A stretch of DNA of 64,000 nt from Malaya genurostris (GCF_030247185.1 NC_080572.1:229959336-230023335), one strand, 5' to 3'. Shown: positions 23,141 to 36,310, numbered from the stretch's first letter. Notes: generated from the letters alone by a model not told the origin. Translations and numbers: made by a program.

Positions 23141-25792
23141 CTAATACAGAGAGCGAATCGATTCAATTGAAGATTGCATCGATTTTTGTCGGAATTTGCT
23201 TATAATATTATGTGACATTACATCTAATGGTTCTATATTTGTGAGTCTGTGTAACTCATTTGTACTAAACCAGGGAGGACGCTTCAGAATCATTTTCAGA
23301 ATTTTATTCTGAATCCTTTGAAGCGTTTTCTTCCTGGTGGAACAACAGCTTGACCAAATTGGTACCGCATAAAGCATGGCTGGTCTGAAAATTTGTTTAT
23401 AAATTAACAATTTGTTTTTTAGACAGAGCTTAGAATTTCTGTTTATAAGAGGATATAAACATTTAATATATTTATTACACTTTGCCTGGATTCCTTCAAT
23501 GTGATCCTTGAAAGTGAGTTTTTTGTCATACGTTAAACCTAAGTATTTAGCTTGATCAGACCATGTCAATTCCAAGCCATTCAATTTGAGAATGTGATTA
23601 TTGTTTGGTTTAAGAAAAGAAGCTCTTGGCTTGTGAGGAAAGATAATTAATTGCGTTTTTGCTGCATTTGGTTTAATTTTCCATTTTGACAGATAATCAC
23701 TGAAAATATTTAAACTTCTTTGTAGGCGACTGCAGATCACTCTTAGATTTCTACCTGTGGCTAACAGACTTGTGTCGTCACAGAATAGCGATTTCTGACA
23801 ACCAACGGGTAGATTTGGAAGATCAGAAGTGAAAATATTATACAAGATTGGAGCTACACTCGAACCCTGCGGAACACCGGCTCGTACGGGTAGCAATTCA
23901 GATTTACAATTCTGATAGCTAACCTGAAGAGTACGATCAGTTAAATAATTTTGAATCATTTTGATCAAATAAATAGGAAACTGGAAATCAGACATTTTTG
24001 CTATTAAACCTTTGTGCCAAACACTGTCGAATGCTTTTTCTATGTCTAGAAGAGCAACTCCAGTGGATAACCCAGAAGATTTATTTGATTTTATCATGTT
24101 CGTTACTCTGACAAGTTGATGAGTAGTTGAATGTTCATGACGAAATCCAAACTGCTCTGGTAAAAAAATTGAATTCTCATTTATATGAGTCATCATTCTT
24201 AACAAGATAATTTTTTCAAAAAGTTTACTGATAGAAGAAAGTAAGCTAATTGGGCGATAACTTGATGTTTCTGCTGGGTTTTTATCAGGTTTTAGGATAG
24301 GAATTACTTTAGCGTTTTTCCATCTTTTTGGGAAGTAAGCTAATGAAAAACACTTGTTGAAAATTTTAACCAGGAGTCTCAAGGCAACATCGGGAAGATT
24401 TTTAATAAGAATATTAAAAATTCCATCATTACCAGGAGCCTTCATGTTTTTAAGTTTTCTAATAATTGATTTAATTTCATCAAAATTCGTCTCAATAATG
24501 TCATCGTGTGATAACACTTGAGTTGAAATATGATCATATTTCAGTGAGACTTCATTTTCAATAGGACTCACAACGTTCAAATTAAAATTGTGGACACTCT
24601 CGAACTGCTGAGCAAGTTTTTGAGCTTTTTCGCCATTTGTAAGAAGTATTTGATTTCCTTCCTTGAGAGCAGGAATAGGTTTCTGAGGTTTCTTAAGAAC
24701 CTTAGAAAGTTTCCAGAAAGGTTTAGAATATGGTTTAATTTGTTCAACTTCTTTAGCGAAATTTTCATTTCGCAAAAGAGTAAATCTATGTTTAATTTCT
24801 TTTTGTAAATCCTTAACTATGTTTTTCATAGCAGGATCACGAGAACGTTGATATTGTCGTCGACGAACATTCTTCAACCGAATGAGCAGTTGAAGATTGT
24901 CATCGATGATAGGAGAATTTAATTTAGTTTGAGCTTTGGGAACTGAAAGATTTCTAGCTTCGATAATATAATGATTCAAATTATCAATTGCTGTGTCGAT
25001 ATCCGCAGAATTTTCTAAAATAGTTTCATGATCCACATGATTTTCAATGTGAGATCTGTAATCCAACCAATTTGCTCTATGATAGTTGAAAATAGAACTA
25101 ATTGGATTAATTATAGCTTCGTTGGAAAGTCTGAATGTTACAGGAAGATGATCTGAGTCAAAATCAGCATGAGTAATCGGTTCACTACAAATGTGACTTT
25201 GATCTGTTAGAACCAGATCAATTGTAGACGGGTTTTTCACGGAAGAGAAACAAGTAGGATTACTGGGATGAAGAACTGTAAAGTAACCAGCTGAGAGTTG
25301 ATTATGAAGTATTTTACCATTACTGTTATTTTGCCTACAATTCCACTGGACATGCTTAGCATTTAAGTCCCCTATTACGAAAAATTTCGATCGATATCTT
25401 GTAAGTTTTTGCAAATCGCCTTTAAAGAAATTTAATTGTTCGCCGGTGCATTGGAATGGCAAATATGCTCCAGCGATGAAATAAATTCCATGAATGGTTT
25501 CAACTTCGATTCCCAAGCTTTCAATAACTTTAGTATTGAAAGAAGGTAAAATTCGATGTTTAATTTGCCGTTGGACAAAAATGGCAACTCCACCACCAAT
25601 TCCAGTAAACCTGTCAAATCGATGAACCACATAATGTGGATTACTTTTCAATTTTACATTTGGTTTAAGAAAAGTTTCTGTCACAATGGCAATATGAATT
25701 TTGTGATCTTTGAGAAAATTATAAAATTCATCTTCACTCGATTTCAAAGATCGAGCATTCCAATTTAAAATATTCAAATAATTATTTAACAT
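23141..25792 (-). CDS. LINE ORF2: endonuclease and reverse transcriptase
   Basis: An uninterrupted frame of 883 codons from the ATG at 25792 (a GTG precedes it). The N-terminal 225 residues form an apurinic-type endonuclease with NILNWNARSL, ETFL, GDLNAKHVQW, STIDLVLTD and DSDHLPV. The reverse transcriptase follows: SYRPISLLSS, EQFGFRHEHSTTHQLV, LLDIEKAFDSVWHKGL (near residue 583), AGVPQGSSVAPILYNIF, and LFCDDTSLL near residue 672, where the catalytic FxDD box has Cys instead of the usual Ala. No RNase H domain, as expected for the Jockey clade. It would nick DNA and copy the LINE RNA in place. ORF2 starts 11 bases upstream of the ORF1 stop, in another frame, so translation by reinitiation or a similar route is likely. 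Confidence 0.93.
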   Translation of the reverse strand: MLNNYLNILNWNARSLKSSEDEFYNFLKDHKIHIAIVTETFLKPNVKLKSNPHYVVHRFDRFTGIGGGVAIFVQRQIKHRILPSFNTKVIESLGIEVETIHGIYFIAGAYLPFQCTGEQLNFFKGDLQKLTRYRSKFFVIGDLNAKHVQWNCRQNNSNGKILHNQLSAGYFTVLHPSNPTCFSSVKNPSTIDLVLTDQSHICSEPITHADFDSDHLPVTFRLSNEAIINPISSIFNYHRANWLDYRSHIENHVDHETILENSADIDTAIDNLNHYIIEARNLSVPKAQTKLNSPIIDDNLQLLIRLKNVRRRQYQRSRDPAMKNIVKDLQKEIKHRFTLLRNENFAKEVEQIKPYSKPFWKLSKVLKKPQKPIPALKEGNQILLTNGEKAQKLAQQFESVHNFNLNVVSPIENEVSLKYDHISTQVLSHDDIIETNFDEIKSIIRKLKNMKAPGNDGIFNILIKNLPDVALRLLVKIFNKCFSLAYFPKRWKNAKVIPILKPDKNPAETSSYRPISLLSSISKLFEKIILLRMMTHINENSIFLPEQFGFRHEHSTTHQLVRVTNMIKSNKSSGLSTGVALLDIEKAFDSVWHKGLIAKMSDFQFPIYLIKMIQNYLTDRTLQVSYQNCKSELLPVRAGVPQGSSVAPILYNIFTSDLPNLPVGCQKSLFCDDTSLLATGRNLRVICSRLQRSLNIFSDYLSKWKIKPNAAKTQLIIFPHKPRASFLKPNNNHILKLNGLELTWSDQAKYLGLTYDKKLTFKDHIEGIQAKCNKYIKCLYPLINRNSKLCLKNKLLIYKQIFRPAMLYAVPIWSSCCSTRKKTLQRIQNKILKMILKRPPWFSTNELHRLTNIEPLDVMSHNIISKFRQKSMQSSIESIRSLY

Positions 25793-27271
25793 CACTGTTA
25801 AATTTTAAATTCATTATAATATTATTTGCAAATTTCCATCCGATTTGAAATGCTTCAAAAAGTGATGAAGTCGAATTCATTTGGATGATCATTTGAAAAA
25901 GTTGATCTTGTAGGTAGATCATTTTATTTTCAGTTATATCGCCTAAATCGACTTCATTTAAAGAAGCGAATGGCATTGAAGGAATATTTGTAGGTAGACT
26001 GCCATTAGAAGAAGATGATTTGGCCGGTCTACCTATTAATAAATTGTTTTCGTTAGAAGAAGAACTGCAAGGCGGTCCTGTGTTTTGATTATTTACATTA
26101 GAAGAAATAGGAGATAGATTTCTACCTAATATACCAGCATAACTGACATTAGAAGAAGATGATGACGAGGTCGATCTACCTGTCAATAAATTGTTTTCGT
26201 TAGAAGACGAATTGGCAGGTGCCTTAGAAGAATTTTCAGGTATGTTCTGTAAATTTAAGGTCGTTGATTTGACTTGTTGTCTAAGCGAACGAGCGTTTAA
26301 AATTTTTTCCCTGACAGGACATTTCAAATAATTGGATTTATGATTTCCATTGCAATTTGAACATGAAAATTTATCAGTGGTTTCATTCATTGGACAAGCG
26401 TCTTTCGAATGCGATTTACCACAATTCAAACACCGTATATCCATATGACAATTTTTGGTTCCATGACCGAAGCCTTGGCAACGACGACATTGCGTTAAGT
26501 TTGCAATACGATTATGCCGTTTATAATGTTCCCAATGAATTTTAATGTGGGAAATGTAACGTACTTTTTCTAAAGTTTTCAAATTGTTTACATCACTTCG
26601 ATTGAAGTGTATTAGGTAAAGTTCATGGGAAATTCAGAGCGTGGTTTAGAAGTACCATTCGCTCTTTTTTTCATAAGTATTACTTGGGAAGGGGCAAAAC
26701 CAAGCAATTCTTTTAGTTCATTTTTAATTTCATCAATACTTTGATCATTTGATAATCCTTTCAAGACAGCCTTGAAGGGTCTGTCTGATTTTATATCATA
26801 TGAATAAAATTTATGAAGTTTTTCGGACAAATATCGAATAAGACGTTCGTAATCTTCCAATCCATCCACCAAGACTCGACATTCTCCTCTTCGTCCGATT
26901 TGAAATGAGACTTTTACTTCCGGGAGAAAAGTAGAAAGCTCAGTACGGAATGCTTTGAAGTCGGAAATCATCACCGTCACTGGTGGCATAGATTGATGTT
27001 TCTTCCCAGAACGACAAGCGTCCATTTTGGGAATTTTTGAAGAATTTTCTTCTATGTCGCTACAATCGGATTCAGGAAGAATCTCGTAAATATTGTTAGA
27101 CGGCATAGGATCAACGGAAGGGAAATCCGTCCGTTGTCTTTTATTTTTACATTCAGATTCTATAAGATCGTGAATGTTATTAGAAAAATGTTGAATAACG
27201 GATTGTGATTTATTCCGTATTGAATTATTTTTAGCCTTAGGCTTGTTGCCTTTCCGGTTGGACGCAGGCAT
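25782..27271 (-). pseudogene. LINE ORF1 (gag-like), one-base frameshift
   Basis: The frame starts at the ATG at 27271, MPASNRKGNKPKAKNN, and runs 219 codons to a stop at 26612. It continues in the next frame from about 26612 to the TAA at 25782-25784. Adding back a single T in the CTTTA run near 26617 would restore one protein of about 495 residues, so the break is a one-base deletion or an assembly error. The first part is basic and then carries the central nucleic-acid-binding fold (PPVTVMISDFKAFRTE). The second has three zinc knuckles: CRRCQGFGHGTKNC, CLNCGKSHSKDAC and CSNCNGNHKSNYLKC. A Ser/Asn-rich tail follows. It would coat the LINE RNA. Confidence 0.88.
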
Positions 27272-27364
27272 TTTTGAAATTAATGAAATTTTAAATTAAA
27301 TTAACTAGGCTAAATTAGTCTTCGATTAGACTCCTAGCTAGCCTTAAAAAAGGCTGATTAATTT

Positions 27365-27438
27365 CTTAGTCACTCTAATATCACTCTTTGTATCACTTAG
27401 TCACTCTAATATCACTCTTTGTATCACTTAGTCACTTA
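27365..27438 (-). repeat. Tandem 31-bp repeat in the LINE 5' UTR
   Basis: Two identical 31-base units (27365-27395 and 27396-27426), each beginning CTTAGTCACTCTAATATCAC on the plus strand, are followed by a partial third. Tandem units in this position are known to carry promoter activity in some LINEs; for this one that is inference. Confidence 0.85.
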
Positions 27439-28149
27439 GTTAGTGATTCAGGTAGCCTTGAAAAAGACTGAAGCCTTGAATCAATGAAACTCTAGGTAGC
27501 CAGAAAAAAAAATTCCAGGAGCCAAGAGCTATACGCGTGCGGTGCGAACGACTGTTCAACACCGACCCTGTAAAACATCTTGCTTTTCAGTCAGATCCAA
27601 CTTCCGGTTTAGGGGATACAGGATGATTAGTATAAAAATGTCTATTTCACATAAAAATAATCAGGTTTATCGGGTTTGCAGATTTGGATAGTCGATAACC
27701 AAATAAACTTATTTCAGTTTTAGTGGTATTCAGTTTACGATTCGGATTTAATTCGCACTACGATTTCTCAAAGATGTTTATACTGATTTTCAAACATTTT
27801 GAAACAAATGTAAACTAAACAGCTACTCAGATGAATTTATCTGACTTCGGCTAAACCGATTTTCAAATTCCGGTTTCAGTATCGAATCGTTTCTCGAAGC
27901 TCAATCGTTTTCTAAAAAAGCCAGCTCTACGAAGACAAAATTAATTAATATTTTTCAATTCTGACTTCCGATTCTGGAATTATAGAATGATGAATTTTTA
28001 AAATTCAAACCGGCCCTGGAAGCACCTTAAATTACCTTAAACTCTAAAGTGGAACTTACTTCTACATATCATGGAATGTTCAATCGATTGTCACACTTTT
28101 TGATTCAAATTCTATCTCTTTTAGGTTAAATCCGGGTATAAATAAACGA

Positions 28150-28172
28150 TATAATAATAATAATAATAATAA
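28150..28172. repeat. (TAA)n microsatellite
   Basis: About seven ATA/TAA units within family A copy 6. Confidence 0.9.
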
Positions 28173-28349
28173 ATTCTATCCGATTTGCAGTTTTGATATT
28201 ACAGAGTAATGAGTAATTAAAATCTCAAATTGCCGCTTAAATCGACGGTCATTAAAATAATGTCACCGAAGAATATTCATGCAAAAAAACACATGCGGAT
28301 TGATAAAAAAAGGTATCATCTCACTGCTAGGTGGATTAAGCACGTTTTT

Positions 28350-30683
28350 ATTACTGTAGTATGTTAACCCACATTTACATTTTCTATTATTCGTACTGCA
28401 TCCGAACTAAAATTCTATTACAGTAGGCCTGCGAAGCAGTGTCGCGTTGAAAACTACCGCTGCGTGAAGTAGGTAGAAATTCTATCTTTCTAAATTTTAC
28501 TGCCTCCTTGTTCGCGCTACTGTAGCACAAAAAATGTAACTCGCTACGGTAGAAAAATGTACTTTACCGCGGTAGTTAACAATATCAAACAGTAAACGCA
28601 GCACATTGCCTATATTCTTCGCTATTTCAAAGATGATTTTCGCTTATTCAGAATGTTTATAAAGTAGTATTGTTAATATCATTTATTTAACCCGGGTTTT
28701 AAGCTTTTGATCGCTGCCAGGAGATATTAATGGTTGGTTTTGCCAGAAGGTATTAGTGAAGTATTTTTCTCGAACCTAGTGTTATAAAATATCTAGTATA
28801 TTTACATACCTAGAGCCACTTCAGTAAACTCGAAGAAAATTAAATCTCTGATACACAAATAATTTCAACTGCACTGACTCTGTTAAACGGAAACCTTTAT
28901 GATAATTGATAGGTTAGGTTAGGTAGAGATAACAAGCACGAAGTTTGGGCCACCCTCCTCTAATAAGAAAAAATCGGTAAAATATTGCTGACTTTCAAAT
29001 AACTCAACAATAAGATCAGTAAATAGTATCATTTACCGATCGATCGGTAGAGCTGAGCTAAGACTGTTTTTTCATAATTTTATACTGAATTATTTATCAC
29101 TCCATACTGAAGTTTGGGGACATTTACATAAAAATTGTAAATATACGAGATTGGTAAGCTGTAGAGCCTTACTGCTATGTTGGTCGGTTTGGATGAAAAC
29201 CTGGTAAAATATCATCTTTGGTCCCACAAAATCGATTTATTTAAATGTGCTCGAAAAAAACATTAGGTTTACTGCCCAAAACATGGAAAATATTCAGATA
29301 TCGAAGACTATATCTTTCTGAAATTGTTATTAGCTTTTCAATTTCGGTAAATTATGTAATTATCTGAAATTTAGTTTGTGCTGATGATGATCGCTAGAAA
29401 GCATCCTAAGTATATTAGTAAAACAAAAGTTTGTCATTTGTATTTTTTATCCTCATGTTTACCGGAATCAATTGAAAATCAACCCACCTTTTATAGATTT
29501 TACGATGAATTATTCTTTTGCTTTGGATTTACTGAAAAAAAAATTTTTTGACGAAAAATGATTTCCACTTCCAGCCACTAAAATTCTAAACGTAGCGAAA
29601 TACTTAACGATTTTTTTAAACTTGACGTTTGATTTTTCTAGTTGGGAGAGAGTTGTACAAGCAATACTGATCGTTCAATAAAAATACATTTTTAAAGATA
29701 GTAACATCGACAAAAGGTTCGAAAAGGTAATCAAATTTCTTCTTGTCCTTTTTTTATTAAACCTAGCTTCTATTGGGTTGTAAACACAGCCTAAATATAT
29801 TGTATGCATGGCTAGATTACAGGAAAAGGCTTCTGTGTTTCCGTTGAAGAGAATTAAAAAAGTTCTTTGAATAATCCCTTAGAAATGCATACGTTTGAAA
29901 TAAAGATATAACTTGAAATAAAAATGCAAGAAAAAATGAAATTGCTCGCTTCAGAAAACTTGATTTTTTCTTAGTAGGGTAACTGTACCTTCATTTATTT
30001 CAGCTCTGTATCTCAATAAGTTGAAATACGATGCATTCTGAGTGCATTCGCGAAGGTAATAACACCACTATTATGCACAATTATGCCGTAATCTGATTTT
30101 CCAGAACCGAAACAAAAATATTTCATCCGATTTTATCATAATTTGTTGATTGGTAGTCGCGTAATCCTCAAAATAACGTGGTCTTGATACCAGATAACGA
30201 ATTGCATCGTTCAAAAAGATTATCAATAATATCAACGAATTCCTAGTTCAATAAAATATAATTAGTTGTTCAAATAGATAAATAATTCGTTTATACGCAA
30301 AAATAATACTTATGCATGTGAAAGATCAATTTAATCAACATTTCACTACGCACCTTCTGAGCAAACACAGTAAAGTACAGCGGTAGAATACATTTTCGTC
30401 CGCAGCTGTAAAGTATTTTTTCGCCCGTAGTAGAATACATTTTTTTCCTTGGCGGTAGGAAGCTACAGTACATTTTAAAAAATTACGAGAGTTTCAAGCA
30501 GCAGTACAAGGCCGTACCATCAAGAAACGGTAGATTGAAGTAGAAAAAAATTTAGTTTTACCTGTAGCGTTCTGATTGTCGCTGGTACTTTCTCTGCGGT
30601 AAATGTACCATCGAGCAGTTGTAGCAGGCTGTAGAATTTTGAATGTGTAGAATGTACAAGGATAAATGTATTCTACCGCAACC
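28350..30683. other. Right interior of the hAT-like element, non-coding
   Basis: About 2.3 kb with no frame longer than 65 codons and no transposase motif. CGGTAG/CTACCG motifs are frequent at 28500-28575 and 30370-30690 and may be subterminal transposase-binding repeats (inference). Confidence 0.45.
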
Positions 30684-30704
30684 GTTTGCATCCCTGGTCA
30701 TGAC

Positions 30705-32892
30705 AGACACACGGGGAGGCTTGGAGATAAAAATCATCTTTTGACGAATTGTTAAACTGCTTTAAACTTGAAACTGCTTGTCACGTCATTTTTTCAAAAT
30801 TTAATGTGTTGTCACAAGACAAAGGGGCGAACATTTGGATATAGAGAATGGGTTTGATAAAGTAATCACATTGAAAAATAATCATATGGTTTTTATTCCC
30901 AGAAGTTTTGAAAAGAAAAATGGAATGGAGAAAAATAAACAACCGAAATACTAGCAGAAAAAAAAACACAAATCTTCTTCAGTCAAAGATCAAGTTTGTG
31001 TGCTGATCACCGCATGTTCAACCCACAATACATGCGCTGATGAGTGCTAAATTGGTGTCATAATTTAAAAGAGGTAGGCGCAATAAAATACCGCAACATC
31101 CCTACATTTTGATTTATATGTGACAGTTCTCGCTAAGGAAGCAAAGTCTCCAATTCTACCATTTCAGTATAGCGAGCCAATGCTCGTCAGTTGTCTTTAT
31201 CTTTGCATTTTATAGAATGATAATTTCCACTAATGATGAGACTTTTAAACACATAGCCATTCTAGCGACATGAGGAAAATTAGAGGACATGTTGTCGGAA
31301 AATGCGTTGGCCCGTCTGAGCGAGTGTCACCGTAGAATCGTTCCGACTAAAGGTCAATTTGGATCTGATGGATGCTCATGGGTAACGGACTGACTTTTTA
31401 CTATTCACATACCTACCTTTTTCTATAGCAAGCCGTCTTAGTTCAGGGTGATGGTCCCGGTGACGACGGTTATGACTACCAGCTATGATGAGACGCACAT
31501 AGATCTGTCGGCAATTCTGGGTGTGTAAGAGCCGTAATGCTGCCACACACCGTGAACCTAGCATATACATAGGATTGTATTAACAAGATGACGTCTCGGC
31601 TGGCGATAGAAATGTGAAGGTTATTTATGGGAAGGGTTAAAGTACTGTTGGTTGGACTGGAGGTATATTTTTTCTCTTACAAAAAGAACTTATTCTGCCA
31701 AGGACCACGCAGAGAATAGTGCATCTAAACAACAGTTGGACGTTCACCCGGTTGTTACTCATTTTGCGAGCCATGCAAACTCCTTTCCAAACAGTAAAAT
31801 AATGTGTTAATTTTATGGCAGAATAAGTAAACATTTTACAGTTTATAGTTCGTGCATGTTCGGCAGGTACCGATGAACAGTGATGCTCAATAACTAATAG
31901 TACTAATAGTACTGAATATATGTTATTCTGATTCAACAAACTCATACGTTAGTGCGGATCATTTATCTATGCCCGGTAATAATTTTAGAAACTGAATAGC
32001 TACTAGCTAGAGGCAATCAAGGAAACCGGGATAGAAGTTCATTCACCTCTCAGTAAGAAAAGCCAGCACAGGTTCATCAGCTTCACGGTTCAGTGGCCCT
32101 ATTTTCTCCGAACACATCCTATACAGCATCGTGTCGGCCACGTAGAAGTTCTGGACTATTTATAGCGCCAATTCCAAAAGTCGATGCACTATACTAAACT
32201 ACATGTTACGGTTGTTGCATAGTTTTTCTGTAAACCGCACACGGCAATTGCGGGGTCTTATTCGATGTGTAGAGTGGTTTGCCTTGGAACGGAGTACTTC
32301 TCCGCAAAAGTAGAAAATTTTCATCGATTGGAAAATGCACTTTTCACCATCTGCCTGCCGGGACCCTATGCGGTATGTAGATTGCAACCAGATTTCGTAA
32401 ACAAGCAAACAAATAGCGGGGTGCGAGAGAAAAAATTCCACACTCCACATAAGCTCTGTTGTTGTCCATGTAGGATCCATGCTATTTCATTGCGCAAGTG
32501 AACAACTCGTTCGCTAGTTCGTTGGTTGGGATCTTTCGGAGAATCAGGCTGATGTTTTGGTTTTGTTTGGGTGCCAAGCCAATGTACCAACAACCAGAAA
32601 AAAGAGGAGACTCACAAAATAAACACTGTAAAATGATAGGCCCATTAGAATGGTTGACGAATCGATGCCGGGTAAAGTGATATCAAAAGGCAATATTTTC
32701 GTGATCGGATTGAAATCCATTATCTATACAAACATTAGCGTAAAATGGGGTTAGCCCCCTGTAGTCTGCGTCAATTAGTGATTTCTTCAAATTAGCTCTG
32801 GTGACACACTCAATGGTATTGTGACAACGATTTGACGCATCTCATGTCCGTAGTGTGAGCAGAATCATTTTTAAATAGTCTCTTATACGACA
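30705..32892. other. Intergenic with GC-richer stretches
   Basis: Unique sequence. Blocks near 31300-31620 and 32180-32600 are GC-richer and have overlapping open frames on both strands without recognisable domains. No splice-supported gene can be proposed. Confidence 0.4.
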
Positions 32893-33096
<204 letters not shown>

Positions 33097-33393
33097 CTTA
33101 TTTAGACCAGTCCAAAAATCAGAATACGAACTGCAGTACTACTCAAAATATTGTAAAATTCAAGTATTATGGAATTTAATTCTTCCAGAACAGAAAATGA
33201 CCTTCGAATTAGGAAAAAGTGCAGAGACCATCGCGTTAATTTTGCTTGCATGTTAACAAATCAATTTTTGTAAATATTTTCAAAAAGTGTAGATGAAGAA
33301 TTTCATTACATGTAAACTAATCAAAAACTAAAAATTTAAATTAAATCTCACCTCAGCCACGTCAAAGTGATATTCTACCAAAATTGCAGCAGC

Positions 33394-34053
33394 CAGTGTT
33401 GGTGATTGCCGAAAATTTGACAGAAGCTGCTCGATATTTGTATATACAACATTTTCAGTCCGGTAGAAGATGCTACAAGAACTCGAGTCTCTCAATGCAT
33501 GAACCGCTAGAGAATTTTTCTACATTTTTTCGCCCCACTTCATACTCTGGGTGTTTCACGGCCCTTAAAAAAATTTACAGTCTGAACTTACCAAGAGAGA
33601 ATCGCAAGTTGACAATTATCGCAGAAAATCGAATCGATGATTCAACTTGATGATTCTCATACTAGTTAGGTGCAATATTTCAAAACCCTTGTGTGAAGTA
33701 TTCACAGACATTTTCATAGACACAACTTATACAAAGATTATACGCGCATAATTAGAATCAGCGGCAATGGTAAAAAAATTCTATCGCAATTAGCAACTGC
33801 CCGTATAGAATCGGATCGCGAAACGAGAATAAGCGACCGTTTGTTGCTTCAGAGAGAATCCCCACAGAAGCGAGCTAATTCTCAGTCAGGTCATCGAGAG
33901 AAAATTGCTCTCGCACTTGTGTCTATTCTATGTTAAATGAACCATGCCAGTTTTTTGTTGCTGCGATGATATCCGTCTCCCTTTGATGGCACTGATTGAA
34001 TCGTGTGAAGAGTTGCTAGTGAGCGTTCTTTGATACGATAAAAGCCATCCTTG
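33394..34053 (+). mobile_element. hAT-type MITE (family h1), copy 1
   Basis: A 660-bp element starting CAGTGTTGGTGATTGCCGAA and ending GATAAAAGCCATCCTTG. The same sequence, about 85-90 percent alike by eye, occurs at 54513-55204. Each copy is flanked by its own perfect 8-bp target duplication, here GCAGCAGC (33386-33393 and 34054-34061). The terminal inverted repeat is short and imperfect (CAGTGTTGG against CAAGGATGG). The 8-bp duplication points to the hAT superfamily. It encodes no transposase. Confidence 0.88.
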
Positions 34054-34061
34054 GCAGCAGC

Positions 34062-35039
34062 CATTGCATTTTCCGAAATATTTTACTGATTATTCCTGAA
34101 TTCGCAAAAATTCGGAAAATCATACCGATACACGGTTTTGTAAGTTACCATATCTGACATCTAGAGTAATCCCTCGCCGCGCAGTAATTTAGTTTAAAAA
34201 ATTAGAGGGTTGTATTCAAGACACGACCGAGCACAATAACATTAAAAATGGAACGTTTCTAGGGTCTTCATAACATATACAAAAATAAAGAGATGATGAT
34301 ACACTAAACTAAAAACTTTTTCAATTGAGTAATTACAAACTTGCTCTAGTTTAAGCGCTTAGATTGTTGGCGAATGATAAAATTGACAATTAGATTCTTT
34401 CTTGATAATTAATTATATTCAATTTTGATCCCTTTCCACAATTTTTTACATTGTTAAGATTTTGAATAACGTCCTTTAACTAGAATTCAAAGTTACTTGT
34501 AAGCTCAATTTTAGATACAAACAACCTAAAGATTTAATCCTGAACAAATGAAACTGTTTTATTTTATGACAATAATCTTCGAGAAACGTACAAACTTATT
34601 AATTTTATAAACAGTTAATCCATCCAAGAGAAGATTTTATTTATTTTAACGAAAAATGTTGTACCAGTAAGCTCAGTAATAGTGTAATTTTATTAAAGTC
34701 TTCTTCAAAATCGTCGATAATCTTCGGAAAGTGTCGGTAAATAATATGGCAACAATACGAGGAAGAAAAATGTGAAAGAGTCCGCATAAAATATTTAGTT
34801 ACATTGATTTTCGCTTTGGCATATTAGGAATATACGAAATGGATACGCAACAAAATTCAGAAATTTTGTTCATATTGTAACTTGATGTTATTAATACATG
34901 AATGAACATTGTCATAGTTACAACACGTGTTTTGAAGCGAATAATAATTGAACTGAAACTGGCGGTTAACCAAATTCTACGAGGGTTGCTATTCAAACGA
35001 TACATGTAAAATCGCAAGTAAACTTACCTTTAGTTTATC
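34062..35039. other. AT-rich intergenic, nothing recognised
   Basis: Short chance frames only. Confidence 0.45.
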
Positions 35040-35220
35040 TTTGATACTATATGATATTGCATCTAATTGTACTGTATATGTGAGCCTGTGGAACTCATTT
35101 ATACTACCAAACCAAGGAGGCCGCTTTTAGATAAGTTTCAGAATTTAATTTTGAATCTTTTGAAGCGTTTAATTCCTGGTGGGACAACAACTTGTTCAGT
35201 CACATTGTCACGTTTTGTTC
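35040..35220 (-). pseudogene. Fragment of a Juan-like LINE ORF2 3' end
   Basis: Plus-strand sequence such as GTGAGCCTGTGGAACTCATT, AAACCAAGGAGGCCGCTTTT, TTGAATCTTTTGAAGCGTTT and CCTGGTGGGACAACAACTTG closely follows the C-terminal ORF2 sequence of the LINE at 23205-23350, in the same orientation. It is shorter and diverged, so it is an older, truncated insertion. Weak similarity may extend to about 35330. Confidence 0.8.
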
Positions 35221-35404
35221 GTATGGGAATGGAGATTTAAGTATGCAAACCGATCCGTTGACAAATTAAAACATTTTTAAGCTTACAATATTGAAGCTTT
35301 GGAATCATTTAAATGAGAAAAATCCATTAACAAATTATCGAAGAACAAGCGCTGCAAATTAGATCCGAATTAGATCTATTGCCGATAATACTAAATTAGC
35401 CTGA

Positions 35405-35670
35405 TAGTTACCAGAGAACCAACATAAAATACTCAATTCAAATAAATTTTTCAATGGAATGCAATTTAAATATTCAAATGACGTTTTCTCATAAGTTTAA
35501 GTTAAATGTTTCCGAATCGATTGGTTGTTGAATTTTATTAATCCATCAACAAATGACTGAGGTATGAGCGTTCTAAATTATGGCAGAAAAATGTTACGCG
35601 ATTAGTTTTGCATGTTTTAATTTGACACCCAGCCTCGTGAAGCGAAGTGTAAGGCATTTTTAATGGCAAA
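35405..35670 (+). repeat. Repeat pair D, copy 1
   Basis: It shares TTTCCGAATCGATTGGTTGT, CCATCAACAAATGAC, a GACACCC block and GTAAGGCATTTTTAATGGC with a second copy at 36063-36310. The terminal GGCATTTTTAATGCC can form a small hairpin in the second copy. Confidence 0.75.
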
Positions 35671-36062
35671 ATCGACCAAAAATTTGCTAAATACATGAGA
35701 TATTTCAAAAGAACCGATAACCACGCTGATTCGGTTCTTCAATAGCTAGATGATATATAATATCTTCAAGCGAACACGGTGTTGCGCAGACAATAGGATA
35801 TTTCACCAATACATAATGCAAAAGCGACAATCCAGCAAGTGAACGCATATACAATCCAGTCATCAGCTCACCGGACGAGCTACTTGTTTCATTCGCAGTC
35901 AAACATCAACTAGGCAAAGAAATATTGTGCAGCCTATATTTATAGATTTCTCTTCATACTACGTAGAACGATGCGGTGTTTTTTATGCATGACGCAAAGC
36001 CTCCTATGCCGAACAAGAAGTTGACGTCATTTTGTAAAGCAGGGATTGGTGGATGAAAACAT

Positions 36063-36310
36063 AGGTCGATTCCAACAATTTTTTCAATAGTATGCTATTG
36101 AAATACTGAAACGACGTCGTCATACATGTTTAAGTTAAAAGTTTCCGAATCGATTGGTTGTTAAATTATAACAATCCATTCACAAATGACCGAGTTATTA
36201 ACGTTCAAAATTATGACACAAAAAGGTTACGCGGCTATTTTTGAAACTTTTAATTGACACCCGGCCCCGTATAGTGAAGAGTAAGGCATTTTTAATGCCA
36301 AAAAACACGA
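36063..36310 (+). repeat. Repeat pair D, copy 2
   Basis: Direct repeat of 35405-35670, about 650 bases downstream: TTTCCGAATCGATTGGTTGT, CCATTCACAAATGACCGAG, GACACCCGGCCCCGTATAG and GTAAGGCATTTTTAATGCC. It may be a local duplication or two insertions of one family. Confidence 0.75.
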
